64,000 nt of DNA from Bacteroidales bacterium (GCA_029210565.1 JARGFQ010000011.1:62001-126000), one strand, 5' to 3'; positions 51,561 through 61,221 are shown, numbered from the stretch's first letter. Numbers and translations are program-made. Notes: generated by a model not told the origin, from the sequence alone.

Positions 51561-53219
51561 TTAATTGCTTCCGAGAAGCTCACGCGCATTGCGCACTGCT
51601 GCTTCGGTGACTGTGCTTCCGCTGAGCAGCCTGGCAATCTCCCGTATCCTCTCTTCGCTGTTCAACAACCTGACACGGGTAATTGTTGAGTGGTCACTCT
51701 CTTCCTTGTAGACATGATAGTGCAGAGTGCCCCTGGAGGCCACCTGCGGAAGATGCGTAATATTGATGACCTGCATGCTCCTGCCCATCTCCTCGAGTAT
51801 GTCTCCCACCATGGAAGCCACCTCGCCCGAAACCCCCGCATCTATCTCGTCAAAGATTATGGCAGGTAATCCGGAGCTGCTTGCCAGCACCGACTTGAGG
51901 CAGAGCATCACCCTCGACAGCTCTCCGCCGGAGGCACATCGTGACAGCTCTTCCGGTGCAACCTGCCTGTTGGCGCTGAACATGAACTCAGCCTTCTCCA
52001 GTCCGGAAGGTCCGGGCATATCCGACGGGAGGAGATCTGTCTCAAAGCGTGCGTGAGGCATCCCCAGTTTCTTCAGCATGGCGGTGATCTCACGGGTGAA
52101 AGGACCCACTGCCTCACGTCTGGCGGCTGAGAGCCGGCCGGCCAGCTCCGCTACGGCAGCATAGGCTTCATCAGCACTCTTCTTAAGGCCAGTGATACGT
52201 TCATCAACGCCGGCGGTCGATGACACCTTTTCTGCTATCTGCTCCTGTCGTGCCAGCAGCTCGCCGAGGTCCCTGCACCTGTGCTTCTGCAGGAGAGACC
52301 AGATCGTATCCAGCCTCGCAGTCACCTGCTCAAGCCTGCCTGGGTCATCTGCTGTGTTGCCGTTGAGCTTCTCCGCCTCGTAGGATATATCATTGAGATC
52401 AATAAGCTGGGTGTCAATCCGCTTCTCCAGGACGGCAGCCTCTGGCAGCCATCCCGATATCTTCGCCAGGCTGTTGCGTACCGTCCTCAGCAGTGAGTGA
52501 GCCGAGGGACCGTCACCCGACAGTGCCGTTGTGACAGTCATCAGGGCCTCCTTTATCTCTCCTGCATTGGTGAGCCTCTCCTGCTCCTGCTCCAGTGCCT
52601 CCAGCTCTCCTTCCGTGAGCCTGGCAGCCTGCAGTTCCTCAAGCTGATGGGAATAGTAGTCATAGTCAGCCCTCTCCCTCTCCGCATCACCCGCAGCATC
52701 ATCATAAGCACGCTTTGCCCTGAGATAAAAGCCCCATGCATTACGGTACTCCCCGGAGAGAGTCGCAGCACTGGCATAGGCATCAATGACGCGCAACTGG
52801 AACATACTGTTACCGAGCAGCAGGGTCTGATGCTGTGAATGAATGTCTATGAGCCTGGTACCAAGCTCTTTCATCACATTCAGAGTCACAGGGGTATCAT
52901 TGATGAAAGCCCTCGACTTGCCGGCAGGAGTTATCTCGCGTCGCAGTATCGCATCGGCCTCATAATCAACATCGCTCTCCTCGAAGAGATTCTCCAGATC
53001 ATATCCCCTGATGTCGAAGTCAGCCTCCACGATGCACTTCTCATCCTGGCTCAGCAGCACCGACGTGTCAGCCCTCTCACCCAGCGCCAGCCCCAGTGCT
53101 CCCAGGAGAATCGACTTGCCGGCCCCCGTCTCGCCGGTAATAACGGTAAAACCCTCACCGAAGCCCATGTCAAGCTCCCGGATGATGGCATAGTTTTTAA
53201 CTGTCAGTCTGCGAAGCAT
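51561..53219 (-). CDS. recN: DNA repair protein RecN
   Basis: SMC-like ATPase for double-strand-break repair. 552 residues with Walker A GETGAGKSILLGALGLALGE (29-48), central coiled-coil rich in Ala/Glu/Arg (about 150-370), and the C-terminal signature LSRCASGGELSRVMLCLKS with Walker B PAIIFDEIDAGVSGEVA. The family layout and length are normal. Ten bases separate it from the DUF4835 gene upstream. Confidence 0.96.
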   Translation of the reverse strand: MLRRLTVKNYAIIRELDMGFGEGFTVITGETGAGKSILLGALGLALGERADTSVLLSQDEKCIVEADFDIRGYDLENLFEESDVDYEADAILRREITPAGKSRAFINDTPVTLNVMKELGTRLIDIHSQHQTLLLGNSMFQLRVIDAYASAATLSGEYRNAWGFYLRAKRAYDDAAGDAERERADYDYYSHQLEELQAARLTEGELEALEQEQERLTNAGEIKEALMTVTTALSGDGPSAHSLLRTVRNSLAKISGWLPEAAVLEKRIDTQLIDLNDISYEAEKLNGNTADDPGRLEQVTARLDTIWSLLQKHRCRDLGELLARQEQIAEKVSSTAGVDERITGLKKSADEAYAAVAELAGRLSAARREAVGPFTREITAMLKKLGMPHARFETDLLPSDMPGPSGLEKAEFMFSANRQVAPEELSRCASGGELSRVMLCLKSVLASSSGLPAIIFDEIDAGVSGEVASMVGDILEEMGRSMQVINITHLPQVASRGTLHYHVYKEESDHSTITRVRLLNSEERIREIARLLSGSTVTEAAVRNARELLGSN

Positions 53220-53229
53220 GATCAGTCCG

Positions 53230-54162
53230 TTAACCCGAAGGAGTGAGAATCTTCTGGTATTTTGAATCGTTGGCCGGATCTATCTCGGTAAGTATCTGCA
53301 CAACCCGGTTCTTCTCCTCGGGGAAGGCCTGGGAGAAGATATTGACGATCTCATCGGCCTTGGCATCCAGGATAATGGTCATATAATACATGAAGGGATC
53401 GGGACGGCGGCGATAGACCTCCTGCAACTGCCTGAGACTCTCGTATATCTCTGTACGGGCCCTGGTGATGTCCGACTCCAGGCGGTCCATTCCCCTGATA
53501 TGATACAGGTAGACAAACTGCCTGACGCCTGAATACTCACTGTCAAGTATGTTCTTCACAAGCCAGTACCGGTTCCTGTTACGTGAACCGTCATAGGGCT
53601 TCCACCCTGCCTCCGGTGCATTCTGTGCATTGGTGATGATCTTTTCTGCGATCTGGAAATATGGCGTGCCGCCATTGGGCGAAAAAGTATCGAAGTCCAT
53701 ACCTATCAGGAGATAGGCATAGTATGCCAGCACTGAGACCAGGTTGCTGGTGTGGCTGTTGGGATTGAACTCCAGCGGCTGAAATTCAACATACCTGAAC
53801 TGAAAATTATTGTCGACGAAGTTCAGAACGGTCGATTCGTATGTGGTGTTGAAAACCGGGCGGCGAAGCTGTACCTGCAGCGTGCCCCTGAACTCATCAG
53901 CGGAGAGCTGCTCATCAAGGTTTATAAGAATATTGCACTCAATCCTCTCCGAAAAGCTGAAGAGATTATCTGTCCAGACCATGCTGTTCATGAACTCATA
54001 AATGTCGCGCTGCATGCTCTGGAAGACCTCCCTGTTCGAGCCCTGGATCTTCTGTGCCGAGACCTGCACATTGCAGTACAGCTCCTGCGATATCACGCCG
54101 GACACGGCGAACAGCATGGCAACAGCCGTTAAGAAAATCCTTCTTCTGATGTTCTGAGACAT
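53230..54162 (-). CDS. DUF4835 family secreted protein (PorD-like)
   Basis: 310 residues; signal peptide ending near GVISQ, then LYCNVQVSAQKIQGSNREVF typical of DUF4835. In Bacteroidota this family always seems to lie between coaBC and recN, as here, and has been annotated as the type IX secretion protein PorD; I rely on memory for that. It is predicted periplasmic or envelope-associated. Mature region has beta segments followed by helical C-terminus (LESDITRARTEIYESLRQL). Confidence 0.82.
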   Translation of the reverse strand: MSQNIRRRIFLTAVAMLFAVSGVISQELYCNVQVSAQKIQGSNREVFQSMQRDIYEFMNSMVWTDNLFSFSERIECNILINLDEQLSADEFRGTLQVQLRRPVFNTTYESTVLNFVDNNFQFRYVEFQPLEFNPNSHTSNLVSVLAYYAYLLIGMDFDTFSPNGGTPYFQIAEKIITNAQNAPEAGWKPYDGSRNRNRYWLVKNILDSEYSGVRQFVYLYHIRGMDRLESDITRARTEIYESLRQLQEVYRRRPDPFMYYMTIILDAKADEIVNIFSQAFPEEKNRVVQILTEIDPANDSKYQKILTPSG

Positions 54163-54168
54163 TTGGTA

Positions 54169-55380
54169 TCAGCCTGTCAAAGAGATGATTCTGCGCAGTA
54201 TATCCGATGCAACCTCACCCTTTGATTTCAACTCAAATTTATCAATATTATTGTTACTGTCAATGATGGTGATCCTGTTGGTGTCATAGCCGAACCCCGC
54301 CCCTTCATCCCTTAGTGAATTGAGGATGATCATGTCAAGGTTCTTGCGCTTCAGCTTAGCGATGGCATTGGCCGTTTCATTGTCGGTTTCCAGGGCAAAG
54401 CCTGCGAGGAACTGGCCACTCTTCTTTACAGTGCCGAGATAAGCTGCTATGTCCTGCGTGGGCTTCAGCCTGATGACCATCTCTCCCTCGCCTCTCTTGA
54501 TCTTTGTTCCAAAGGTCGTCTCAGGGGTGAAATCAGCCACGGCAGCAGCCAGGATAGCGATGTCACAATCACGGAAGGCAATGATGGAGGCCTCCTCCAT
54601 CTCTGCTGCTGTTCTCACAGCGACGGTTTTTACATCTGGGTGTGCCGGCGACAGGCTCACCGGACCCAGCACCAGCGTCACCTCCGCCCCCAGTGATGCA
54701 GCCTCATCGGCAAGGGCGATACCCATGCGGCCTGATGACCGGTTACTTATAAAACGAACGGGATCAATGGGTTCTGCCGTGGGACCGGCATTGATGAATA
54801 CCTTTCTGCCCCTGAGAGGCAGTTCAGTTATTTTTTTTTTTGAGAGGAACGTTTCGATCTCCCTGACAATAATTTCCGGCTCACTCATGCGGCCCTTACC
54901 GTCCAGGCCGCTGGCCAGCTCACCGGTGTCGGGCCCTATAACATGATGTCCGAATGACCTCAGGGTTTCAATGTTTCTCCCCGTTGCCGGATGGTTGAGC
55001 ATGTCGAGATCCATGGCCGGGGCCAGGAAAACAGGACATCGTGCAGAGAGAAGAGTTGTCAGCAGCAGGTTGTCAGCTATGCCGGCTGCCATCTTACCCA
55101 TAGTGTTGGCTGTGGCGGGGGCTACAAGGAAGAGGTCGGCCCATATGCCGAGATCAATGTGACTGTTCCAGCGCCCGTCCTCCGGATCAAAGAAATCAAC
55201 CAGAACAGGATTTTTGGAGAGGGTAGCCAGCGTCAGGGGGGTGATGAACTCTTTGGCCAGAGGAGTCATGATAACCTTCACCTCCGCTCCTTCCTTAACG
55301 AGCAAACGGACGATTGCAGCGGCCTTGTAGGCGGCAATGCCACCGGTGACACCCAGGAGTATCTTTCTGCCTTTCAGCAT
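54169..55380 (-). CDS. coaBC: bifunctional phosphopantothenoylcysteine decarboxylase / phosphopantothenate-cysteine ligase
   Basis: Two successive steps of coenzyme A synthesis in the cytosol. 403 residues: the N-terminal flavoprotein CoaC (LLGVTGGIAAYKAAAIVRLL, APATANTMGKMAAGIADNLL, catalytic His likely in WNSHIDLG, substrate-recognition PAMDLDM), then CoaB (INAGPTAEPIDPVRFISNRS, GRMGIALADEAASLGAEVTL, and CTP-site residues near KIKR). Fused as in most bacteria. Eight bases after rpoZ. Confidence 0.96.
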   Translation of the reverse strand: MLKGRKILLGVTGGIAAYKAAAIVRLLVKEGAEVKVIMTPLAKEFITPLTLATLSKNPVLVDFFDPEDGRWNSHIDLGIWADLFLVAPATANTMGKMAAGIADNLLLTTLLSARCPVFLAPAMDLDMLNHPATGRNIETLRSFGHHVIGPDTGELASGLDGKGRMSEPEIIVREIETFLSKKKITELPLRGRKVFINAGPTAEPIDPVRFISNRSSGRMGIALADEAASLGAEVTLVLGPVSLSPAHPDVKTVAVRTAAEMEEASIIAFRDCDIAILAAAVADFTPETTFGTKIKRGEGEMVIRLKPTQDIAAYLGTVKKSGQFLAGFALETDNETANAIAKLKRKNLDMIILNSLRDEGAGFGYDTNRITIIDSNNNIDKFELKSKGEVASDILRRIISLTG

Positions 55381-55388
55381 GAGGTTAG

Positions 55389-55724
55389 TTACTTCTTCTG
55401 CTTCTGATCCTTGTCGGGATTGCGGTAATAGACCTTATCCTCCTCGAACTCTGCCAGGGCAATGAGTGTAGGCTTGGGCAGCCTTTCGTAGAATTTCGAG
55501 ATCTCTATCTGCTCCCTGTTCTCAAAAACCTCCTCGAGGTTGTCATTGAACGAGGCAAACTCCTCGAGCTTGGAGTTCAGCTCCTGCTTCATCTCCACGC
55601 TGATCTGGTTGGCCCGGCGGGTAGCAATGATAACGCTCTCGTAAATGTTCCCCGTTTCACTGTCAAACTTGTTCACATCCCTTGTAATGGTAGTGAACGA
55701 TGCCGATGTCTTTTTATAATCCAT
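55389..55724 (-). CDS. rpoZ: RNA polymerase omega subunit (Rpb6-like)
   Basis: 111 residues. The Rpb6/omega core is seen in FDSETGNIYESVIIATRRANQ, after which an acidic helical segment follows (LEEFASFNDNLEEVFENREQ). Bacteroidota omega proteins are this length and lie between bamD and coaBC, as here. Structural subunit that helps assemble beta'. Sixteen bases after bamD. Confidence 0.88.
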   Translation of the reverse strand: MDYKKTSASFTTITRDVNKFDSETGNIYESVIIATRRANQISVEMKQELNSKLEEFASFNDNLEEVFENREQIEISKFYERLPKPTLIALAEFEEDKVYYRNPDKDQKQKK

Positions 55725-55740
55725 AGTTATGTTGCTGTTG

Positions 55741-56559
55741 TCAGTTACTTTCTGTCTGCGGAAGCGACGTATCCACCTTCAGGAATCTTGCCGTCGTGTT
55801 GAATATTTTCGCCACCTCCATGGAGTACCTGCTCTCAGGAAACTCTTCAATAAAAGAATAATACTCGTCGAGCGTTGTCTGATAACGCTCAACCTGTTTC
55901 TCCGAAACGCTCCTCTCAGCATAGAGAAACAGCGCGTCAAGCTTCAGATACATCAGCTCCTCGCGGTACTTTGTGTCAGGATACTCCTTGAGGCTGTTGG
56001 CCAGCGAGACCGTGGCAGCACGATACTGTTTCAGGTCATAGTAGAGCCTGGCACTCAGATATGACTTCTCCACCAGCTTCTCCTGAAGCTCCTGTATCCT
56101 TGCCCTGGAGTCGTCAATCCGCGTGCTGGTCGGATACCTCTGAATGAAGATTGTAAAACTCTCTATCGCCTTCCTTGTATTGGTCTGGTCCAGTTCGGGC
56201 CTGGGGCTCATGTAATAGTCACAGAGCGCTGAGAGATAGGCGGCCTCCTCCGCATTGTTGCTTCCCGGATAGGTGTCGGCAAAATTCTGGTAATAGGTGC
56301 CGGCCATCATGTAATCACGGATCCTGAAGTGCGCCTGCGCATTGATCCAGTTGAGCTGCTCTGCCTCTTCCGTGGCCCGGAACCTGGGCATTATCTGGGT
56401 AAGAAGCTCGATCGACCTTGTGTATTTGCCGTCGTCAAAATAGTCATAGACCTTCTGCTTCTTGAGCTCATAATCGCTGCTCTTGAGAAGTTTTTCATAC
56501 TCACCGCACGATGTGACGGCAAGTGCCATAATGATAAATATTAAAGGCCTGATCCTCAT
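55741..56559 (-). CDS. bamD: outer-membrane assembly lipoprotein BamD
   Basis: 272 residues. Lipoprotein signal with lipobox VTSC (MRIRPLIFIIMALAVTSC, Cys18). Five TPR-like helical repeats: YDYFDDGKYTRSIELLTQI, AGTYYQNFADTYPGSNNAEE, ESFTIFIQRYPTSTRI, LANSLKEYPDTKYREE and LDEYYSFIEEFPESRY. BamD partners BamA in folding outer-membrane barrels. First gene of the operon bamD-rpoZ-coaBC-DUF4835-recN-fabI. Confidence 0.95.
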   Translation of the reverse strand: MRIRPLIFIIMALAVTSCGEYEKLLKSSDYELKKQKVYDYFDDGKYTRSIELLTQIMPRFRATEEAEQLNWINAQAHFRIRDYMMAGTYYQNFADTYPGSNNAEEAAYLSALCDYYMSPRPELDQTNTRKAIESFTIFIQRYPTSTRIDDSRARIQELQEKLVEKSYLSARLYYDLKQYRAATVSLANSLKEYPDTKYREELMYLKLDALFLYAERSVSEKQVERYQTTLDEYYSFIEEFPESRYSMEVAKIFNTTARFLKVDTSLPQTESN

Positions 56560-56575
56560 AACCGGAAATGTTGCG

Positions 56576-56583
56576 CAAAATTA
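56576..56583 (-). promoter_or_regulatory. candidate -7 box of the bamD operon
   Basis: TAATTTTG on the minus strand, exact TAnnTTTG, 16 bp before the bamD ATG. The leader would be very short. Confidence 0.45.
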
Positions 56584-56713
56584 CTCTTTTTTTTCATTCA
56601 TAGTTCCACCACGATGCAAAAGTGCTAATTTTAAAGGTGCGAAATGGTTAAAGGAGTGTTAATTTACCAACATAAATGGGTATAAATAGGTACTCCAGCT
56701 GATTAATGTTTTA

Positions 56714-56721
56714 TAATTTTG
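56714..56721 (+). promoter_or_regulatory. candidate -7 box of the alpha-oxoamine synthase gene
   Basis: TAATTTTG, exact TAnnTTTG, 25 bp before the GTG start at 56747. Confidence 0.5.
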
Positions 56722-56746
56722 CGGACATTAATCAAAAAAAACAGAG

Positions 56747-57991
56747 GTGGACATTTTCGACAAGATCAGAAGGAACCGTGGTGAACTGGGACAATACCAG
56801 GAACAGGCTGACGGATATTTTATGTTTCCGAAGCTGGAGGGTGAGATAGGCCCCAGGATGAAATTCATGGGCAGGGAGGTGCTAAACTGGAGCCTTAATA
56901 ATTATCTCGGGCTTGCCAATCACCCTGAGGTCAGGAAGGTTGATGCCGAGGCGGCAGCGCAGTATGGCCTGGCTTATCCGATGGGTGCCCGCATGATGTC
57001 GGGACAGACAACCATGCATGAGAAATTTGAAAGCATGGCTGCTGAATTCGTCGGCAAGGAGGCTGCCTACCTTCTGAACTACGGGTACCAGGGAATGGTG
57101 TCAATAATTGACGCACTGGTCGGAAGAAAAGATGTGATAGTGTATGACTCGGAGTCGCACGCCTGTATCATGGACGGACTCAGGATGGTGTTTGCCAAGC
57201 GGTTCGTCTTTCCCCACAATGACATGGAGGGATTTGAAAAACAGCTTGAGCATGCGCAAAAGATAGTCAATGAGACCGGGGGAGGCATACTGGTTGTCAC
57301 CGAGGGTGTCTTCGGCATGGCCGGCGACCTCGGTGCGCTCGATAAAATTGTGCCCTTTAAAAAGAAATACAACTTCCGCCTCCTGGTTGATGATGCCCAC
57401 GGCATAGGTACCATGGGAAAAACAGGTGCAGGCACCGGTGAACATTTCGGTGTTCAGGACGATATCGATGTTTACTTTGGAACCTTCGCGAAAAGCTTTG
57501 CAGGAATAGGCGGCTTCGTCGCCGGAGACAAGGATGTCATCAGCTACCTCAGGTTCAACCTCCGCTCACAGATCTATGCCAAGGCACTGCCGATGGCAAT
57601 GACAATCGGGGCAATCAAACGGCTGGAGCTGATAAGGGATCATCCCGAGCTGCGCGAAAAACTGTGGACCATTGCAAGGGCACTGCAGAAAGGATTCAGG
57701 GAGGCAGGCTTTGACCTGGGCAGGACTGAATCACCCGTTACTCCCGTGTTCCTCAAGGGAGACATACCGCAGACGACACAGATAATCAAGGATCTGAGGC
57801 AGAACTACGGCATCTTCTGCTCGGTGGTGATATACCCGGTGGTGCCGAAGGGTGTCATCATGCTCCGTATAATCCCCACGGCCGTCCATACCATGGATGA
57901 CGTAAATTATACCGTGAACGCCTTCAAGGAGGTCAAGAAAAAACTTGAGACCAACGCCTACCCCGACGAGGTAGCCGATTTCAGGAACTGA
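56747..57991 (+). CDS. alpha-oxoamine synthase family enzyme, serine palmitoyltransferase-like
   Basis: 414 residues from a GTG start; no ATG occurs before the conserved region. PLP-dependent enzyme that condenses an amino acid with an acyl-CoA. Motifs: WSLNNYLGLANHPEV, YPMGARMMSGQTTMHEKFE, VIYDSESHACIMDG-type His stacking PLP, VTEGVFGMAGD, LLVDDAHGIGTMGKTGAG, and the Schiff-base Lys in GTFAKSFAGIGGFV (about 249). It is closest in memory to Bacteroidota serine palmitoyltransferase (Spt), the entry to sphingolipids; 2-amino-3-ketobutyrate ligase or KAPA synthase activity cannot be excluded. Confidence 0.88.
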   Translation: MDIFDKIRRNRGELGQYQEQADGYFMFPKLEGEIGPRMKFMGREVLNWSLNNYLGLANHPEVRKVDAEAAAQYGLAYPMGARMMSGQTTMHEKFESMAAEFVGKEAAYLLNYGYQGMVSIIDALVGRKDVIVYDSESHACIMDGLRMVFAKRFVFPHNDMEGFEKQLEHAQKIVNETGGGILVVTEGVFGMAGDLGALDKIVPFKKKYNFRLLVDDAHGIGTMGKTGAGTGEHFGVQDDIDVYFGTFAKSFAGIGGFVAGDKDVISYLRFNLRSQIYAKALPMAMTIGAIKRLELIRDHPELREKLWTIARALQKGFREAGFDLGRTESPVTPVFLKGDIPQTTQIIKDLRQNYGIFCSVVIYPVVPKGVIMLRIIPTAVHTMDDVNYTVNAFKEVKKKLETNAYPDEVADFRN

Positions 57992-57998
57992 CAGCAGT

Positions 57999-59948
57999 TT
58001 ACTGCCTCTCTTCAAAATCATCTATTGACAGGAAGGAGTACTGGTACTCCATAGGAAGTATCTTTGCATATTCCTCAACCGGGCACCCCTCAAGGCATGC
58101 CATTATTATCTTTCGCCCGAGCGGCAACAGGTCAGAGGTGAGGAAGCCCTGAAGCTCTTTCCTGAAGAAATCCTGCAGTATGGCTGCTCCGGCATCATAG
58201 CCCTCTTCTCCCACCTCTGCCTGCCGGTAGACCTTCAGGAACCTGGTGGGGATGGGAGACCCCTCAATCGTAAGGTAGTTGAGTTCATAGCCCAGCAACG
58301 GGCAGCGGGCAGGTCTCAGCTGGTCAGACCTCAGCTTTGCATTGCCACGCCGGGTAAGGTACTCACGCATCAGCAACTGTGGCCTGAATCCTACCTTCCA
58401 CGCCCCAATATGCTGATTGGGGGTAAGGGTATAACGAACCCGGGGAGTATTCACTATCTGCTCCAGAAGGAGGTTGGCATGTCTCACCTTCTTTCCTGTG
58501 GCAAATGGCCAGTATGATCCTACCCCTTCGCTCTCCAGGTCGCCCCCGCTGGTGATACTGGGATTGGCATAACCCCGCGGACTGACAAGGCGCCACAGCC
58601 ATGCCAGCGCCGGGGGCAGAATATGAAACAGTCCGGCAATGCCATAGGAGGGTAACTCAGCTGTGCAGGCCGGCATTCTTACCCCGAAGTTACGTACGTC
58701 AACGGTCACCGGCCTGTTGATGATGCCGGGAACAATACTGCGCGGCAGGACAACCCTCGGATTGGGACAACGTTTTCCGGGAGCATCCTCTGAGTGATTC
58801 CAGATCAGAGCGGTGCCGTCAGGCCTGGTATCCAGGTTTAGAAAGAGCAACGATTCACCCGGGTCTATTGTTATCTTTTCAAGAAACGGATCGTCACCGT
58901 ATCCTTTAACTCCGTCAACACGTATGAACCATGCGTTCTCCGCATCAGCCACGGTGAGCTTACCGTTGCTGGTCTGGTAAGAAGGGTGGCACAGGGCCAT
59001 ATCATCAGTGGCCGGATTGAATGAGCAGAAGAGTGGTATGGAGATAACTCTCCTTTCACCCGTGATTATGTTCTCCCCTATGACTATCTGTCCGTTGGGC
59101 TCACGCACAAGATTCTGTATCATCTCACTCTTCCCTCCCCCACTGGCACCTTCATGCATGAAGGTGGTGATGTTGTCATAGGGGCTGACCGCCTGCACCG
59201 TCGAGCAGTGTGTTGTCAACCAGCCCTCCTCCTCACCCTTGTCAAGAAGGACACTGTAAAAACCTTTCTTGGCACTCGGTCCGGGATAAAGGTTATAGGC
59301 AAACATCTCGTGCAGACCATCACGCCTGTTATGCACCACGACCTGCCTGCCGCTGAAATGGGTGTGCCTGAAGGGCGGAGCCACATATACCACGGATTCA
59401 ACTGTAAATCCTTCCGGAAGCTCATCAACAGACATTATCTTCTGAAGCAGGGAGAGACCGAAGGCAAAGAACGAGGCGTTGAGAGGTGTCACCACCACAC
59501 CTCCGGCACCTATGGGATAATTGCCTGCGAAGCACAGGAATATTCCCAACTCACGCCCTCCAAGCCAATCCAGGGTCTCATCCCTCAATGCGCTGAACTC
59601 ATATCCGTTAATATCAGAAAATCTCTTTTTGTCGGTTGGCCTTTGGTCACCAATAAGCATTGTATCAGGATCCCGCCTGCGCATGTACGGTTCGGTGTAG
59701 TTCGCTGACAACCCGTTGGTGACCCGGTGAAGCACCACCTCTGTAACTTCACCCCTGCCGGGGATGTCATACTTCACCTCATAATAAAGATCATCCGTTC
59801 CACCAGTGGACTCGGACAGTATCTCTGCCGGGTTATTGAAAAAGACAGCTTTCGGGGAGCCAGCAGCCAGCACTGCAACCTCCGGGGGAAGCCTGATACC
59901 TCTCTTCTCTACAAGGGCAATAGTCTCCAGTGCATTCATCCGGACCAT
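57999..59948 (-). CDS. DUF4914 protein with a PEPCK-like P-loop
   Basis: 649 residues, no signal peptide. Similar to DUF4914 proteins of Bacteroidota and others, function unknown. At about 266-276 it has EGASGGGKSEM, close to the kinase-1a loop of PEP carboxykinase (GxSGTGKTT); later FCSFNPATDDMA could serve a metal or phosphate. Conserved clusters include TLDWLGGRELGIFLCFAGNY, PPFRHTHFSGRQV and SPRGYANPSITSGGDLES. A nucleotide-using enzyme is a reasonable guess. Two ATGs are possible (59948 and 59939). It is convergent with the alpha-oxoamine synthase gene, 7 bp apart. Confidence 0.78.
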   Translation of the reverse strand: MVRMNALETIALVEKRGIRLPPEVAVLAAGSPKAVFFNNPAEILSESTGGTDDLYYEVKYDIPGRGEVTEVVLHRVTNGLSANYTEPYMRRRDPDTMLIGDQRPTDKKRFSDINGYEFSALRDETLDWLGGRELGIFLCFAGNYPIGAGGVVVTPLNASFFAFGLSLLQKIMSVDELPEGFTVESVVYVAPPFRHTHFSGRQVVVHNRRDGLHEMFAYNLYPGPSAKKGFYSVLLDKGEEEGWLTTHCSTVQAVSPYDNITTFMHEGASGGGKSEMIQNLVREPNGQIVIGENIITGERRVISIPLFCSFNPATDDMALCHPSYQTSNGKLTVADAENAWFIRVDGVKGYGDDPFLEKITIDPGESLLFLNLDTRPDGTALIWNHSEDAPGKRCPNPRVVLPRSIVPGIINRPVTVDVRNFGVRMPACTAELPSYGIAGLFHILPPALAWLWRLVSPRGYANPSITSGGDLESEGVGSYWPFATGKKVRHANLLLEQIVNTPRVRYTLTPNQHIGAWKVGFRPQLLMREYLTRRGNAKLRSDQLRPARCPLLGYELNYLTIEGSPIPTRFLKVYRQAEVGEEGYDAGAAILQDFFRKELQGFLTSDLLPLGRKIIMACLEGCPVEEYAKILPMEYQYSFLSIDDFEERQ

Positions 59949-60096
59949 TATTTAATCAGTAAATCAATCTGTTATCCAATAACCTGGGGAGGTTAAATAC
60001 CTGCATCCTCCTTCTCAAAAATAATGGATAGAAACTGCGACCTCACCACCCGTCGCAGATAAATATCAACATCTTTTAAGAAAAGCCTGGTTTTTC

Positions 60097-60125
60097 TGTA
60101 ATGTTTTCAATCCTTTTTCGTCATA
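60097..60125 (+). promoter_or_regulatory. candidate ECF-sigma promoter of the DUF4252-sigma operon
   Basis: TGTAAT at 60097-60102, exactly 16 bp, then CGTCATA at 60119-60125. This looks like an ECF promoter (-35 with GTAA, -10 with CGTC). It lies about 40 bp before the first DUF4252 ATG and suggests autoregulation by the ECF factor encoded downstream. No TAnnTTTG box competes. Confidence 0.5.
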
Positions 60126-60165
60126 GGGGTAAACAGTATTAATAAATATCGAAAAACGGACAGCC

Positions 60166-60678
60166 ATGAAAAGAATGGTTTTTACACTTGTTATCGCCGC
60201 CCTGGCGGCTTCGTTGTACGGACAGAGAGACCCGCTTGATGATTTCTTCAGTAACTACTCCTACAGGGAGGGATACTCGTCGGTCATCATCAACGGAAAC
60301 ATTTTCGGGATGCTGCAGGCCTTCGACGATGACCCGGATCTGGAAAGACTTGACAGAAAAATAACTTCCGTCAGGATCGTCACCCGGAAGGGATCGCTCA
60401 GGGCGGGAGAAGACGCCATGCTTTCCGAAATCGGAAAAGTAATCCGGAGGGGAAGATATGAAGAGCTGATGACCGTGAAAGATCATGATTCAGACCTGCG
60501 CTTCATGGCAAAAAGCAGGGGCGACGTGATAACAGAGCTGCTCGTTGTCTCCTCGGGTGAAAATGAGGCGGTGATACAGGTATGCGGAAAACTCACTCGC
60601 GAAGACGTTGAACGCATGTCGGAAGGCAACGGCGATGGCCTTGCCCGTCTTGAGATTCTTGAGAATCCGGCAAAATGA
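60166..60678 (+). CDS. DUF4252 secreted protein, first paralogue
   Basis: 170 residues. Signal peptide to about SLYGQ. The mature protein matches DUF4252: DPLDDFFSNYSYREGYSSVI, FGMLQAFDDDPD, and RYEELMTVKDHDSDLRFMAK with a final ITELLVVSSGENEAVIQ. Unknown function. It opens an operon with an ECF sigma factor, its anti-sigma protein and a second DUF4252 (61842), and it shares the EELMTVK motif with it. It could be the envelope sensor or output of the sigma system; inference. Confidence 0.82.
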   Translation: MKRMVFTLVIAALAASLYGQRDPLDDFFSNYSYREGYSSVIINGNIFGMLQAFDDDPDLERLDRKITSVRIVTRKGSLRAGEDAMLSEIGKVIRRGRYEELMTVKDHDSDLRFMAKSRGDVITELLVVSSGENEAVIQVCGKLTREDVERMSEGNGDGLARLEILENPAK

Positions 60679-60705
60679 TAACTTTGGGGCAGACATCAGT
60701 AAAGA

Positions 60706-61221
60706 ATGACGCCAGGGGAGTTCAGGGAAAAAATTTTGCCGCAGGGAAGGAGGCTATATGCCCTCGCCTGGCGCTACCTGAACAGCAGGGAGGAGGCCGA
60801 GGACGCAGTTCAGGAGGTTATGATGAAACTGTGGGAAGAGCGGGCCACACTTGAGAGGTGCGAAAACCTTGAAGCCTGGTGCACCACCGTCACACGCAAC
60901 TGCTGTATCGACATTGTGAGGAAAAGAAATAGGGTCATGTTTGAGGAGATGGATAAAATAGCCGAAATTACGGTGAGAGAGGACGATCATGCTGCTGCAT
61001 CCGACAACACCGAGGCTGCAATGATGATCTCGATGATAGTCAGCCGCATGAAGGAGCCCTACAGAAGCGCATTGATCCTCAGAGATATGGAGGGATATTC
61101 CTACGAGGAGACGGCAGAGGCGATGAATACCAATGTAAACGCCCTGCGAGCAACACTCTCCAGGGCCCGCAGGGTGGTAAGAGAGGAGATGAAGAAAATT
61201 TATGCCCATGGAACAGGATAA
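60706..61221 (+). CDS. ECF-type RNA polymerase sigma factor
   Basis: 171 residues, sigma-70 regions 2 and 4 only. Region 2: RYLNSREEAEDAVQEVMMKL and WCTTVTRNCCIDIVRKR (-10 recognition). Region 4: MKEPYRSALILRDMEGYSYE followed by a helix-turn-helix NTNVNALRATLSRARR. It starts 28 bp after the DUF4252 gene, and its last 20 bases overlap the anti-sigma start. Confidence 0.93.
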   Translation: MTPGEFREKILPQGRRLYALAWRYLNSREEAEDAVQEVMMKLWEERATLERCENLEAWCTTVTRNCCIDIVRKRNRVMFEEMDKIAEITVREDDHAAASDNTEAAMMISMIVSRMKEPYRSALILRDMEGYSYEETAEAMNTNVNALRATLSRARRVVREEMKKIYAHGTG

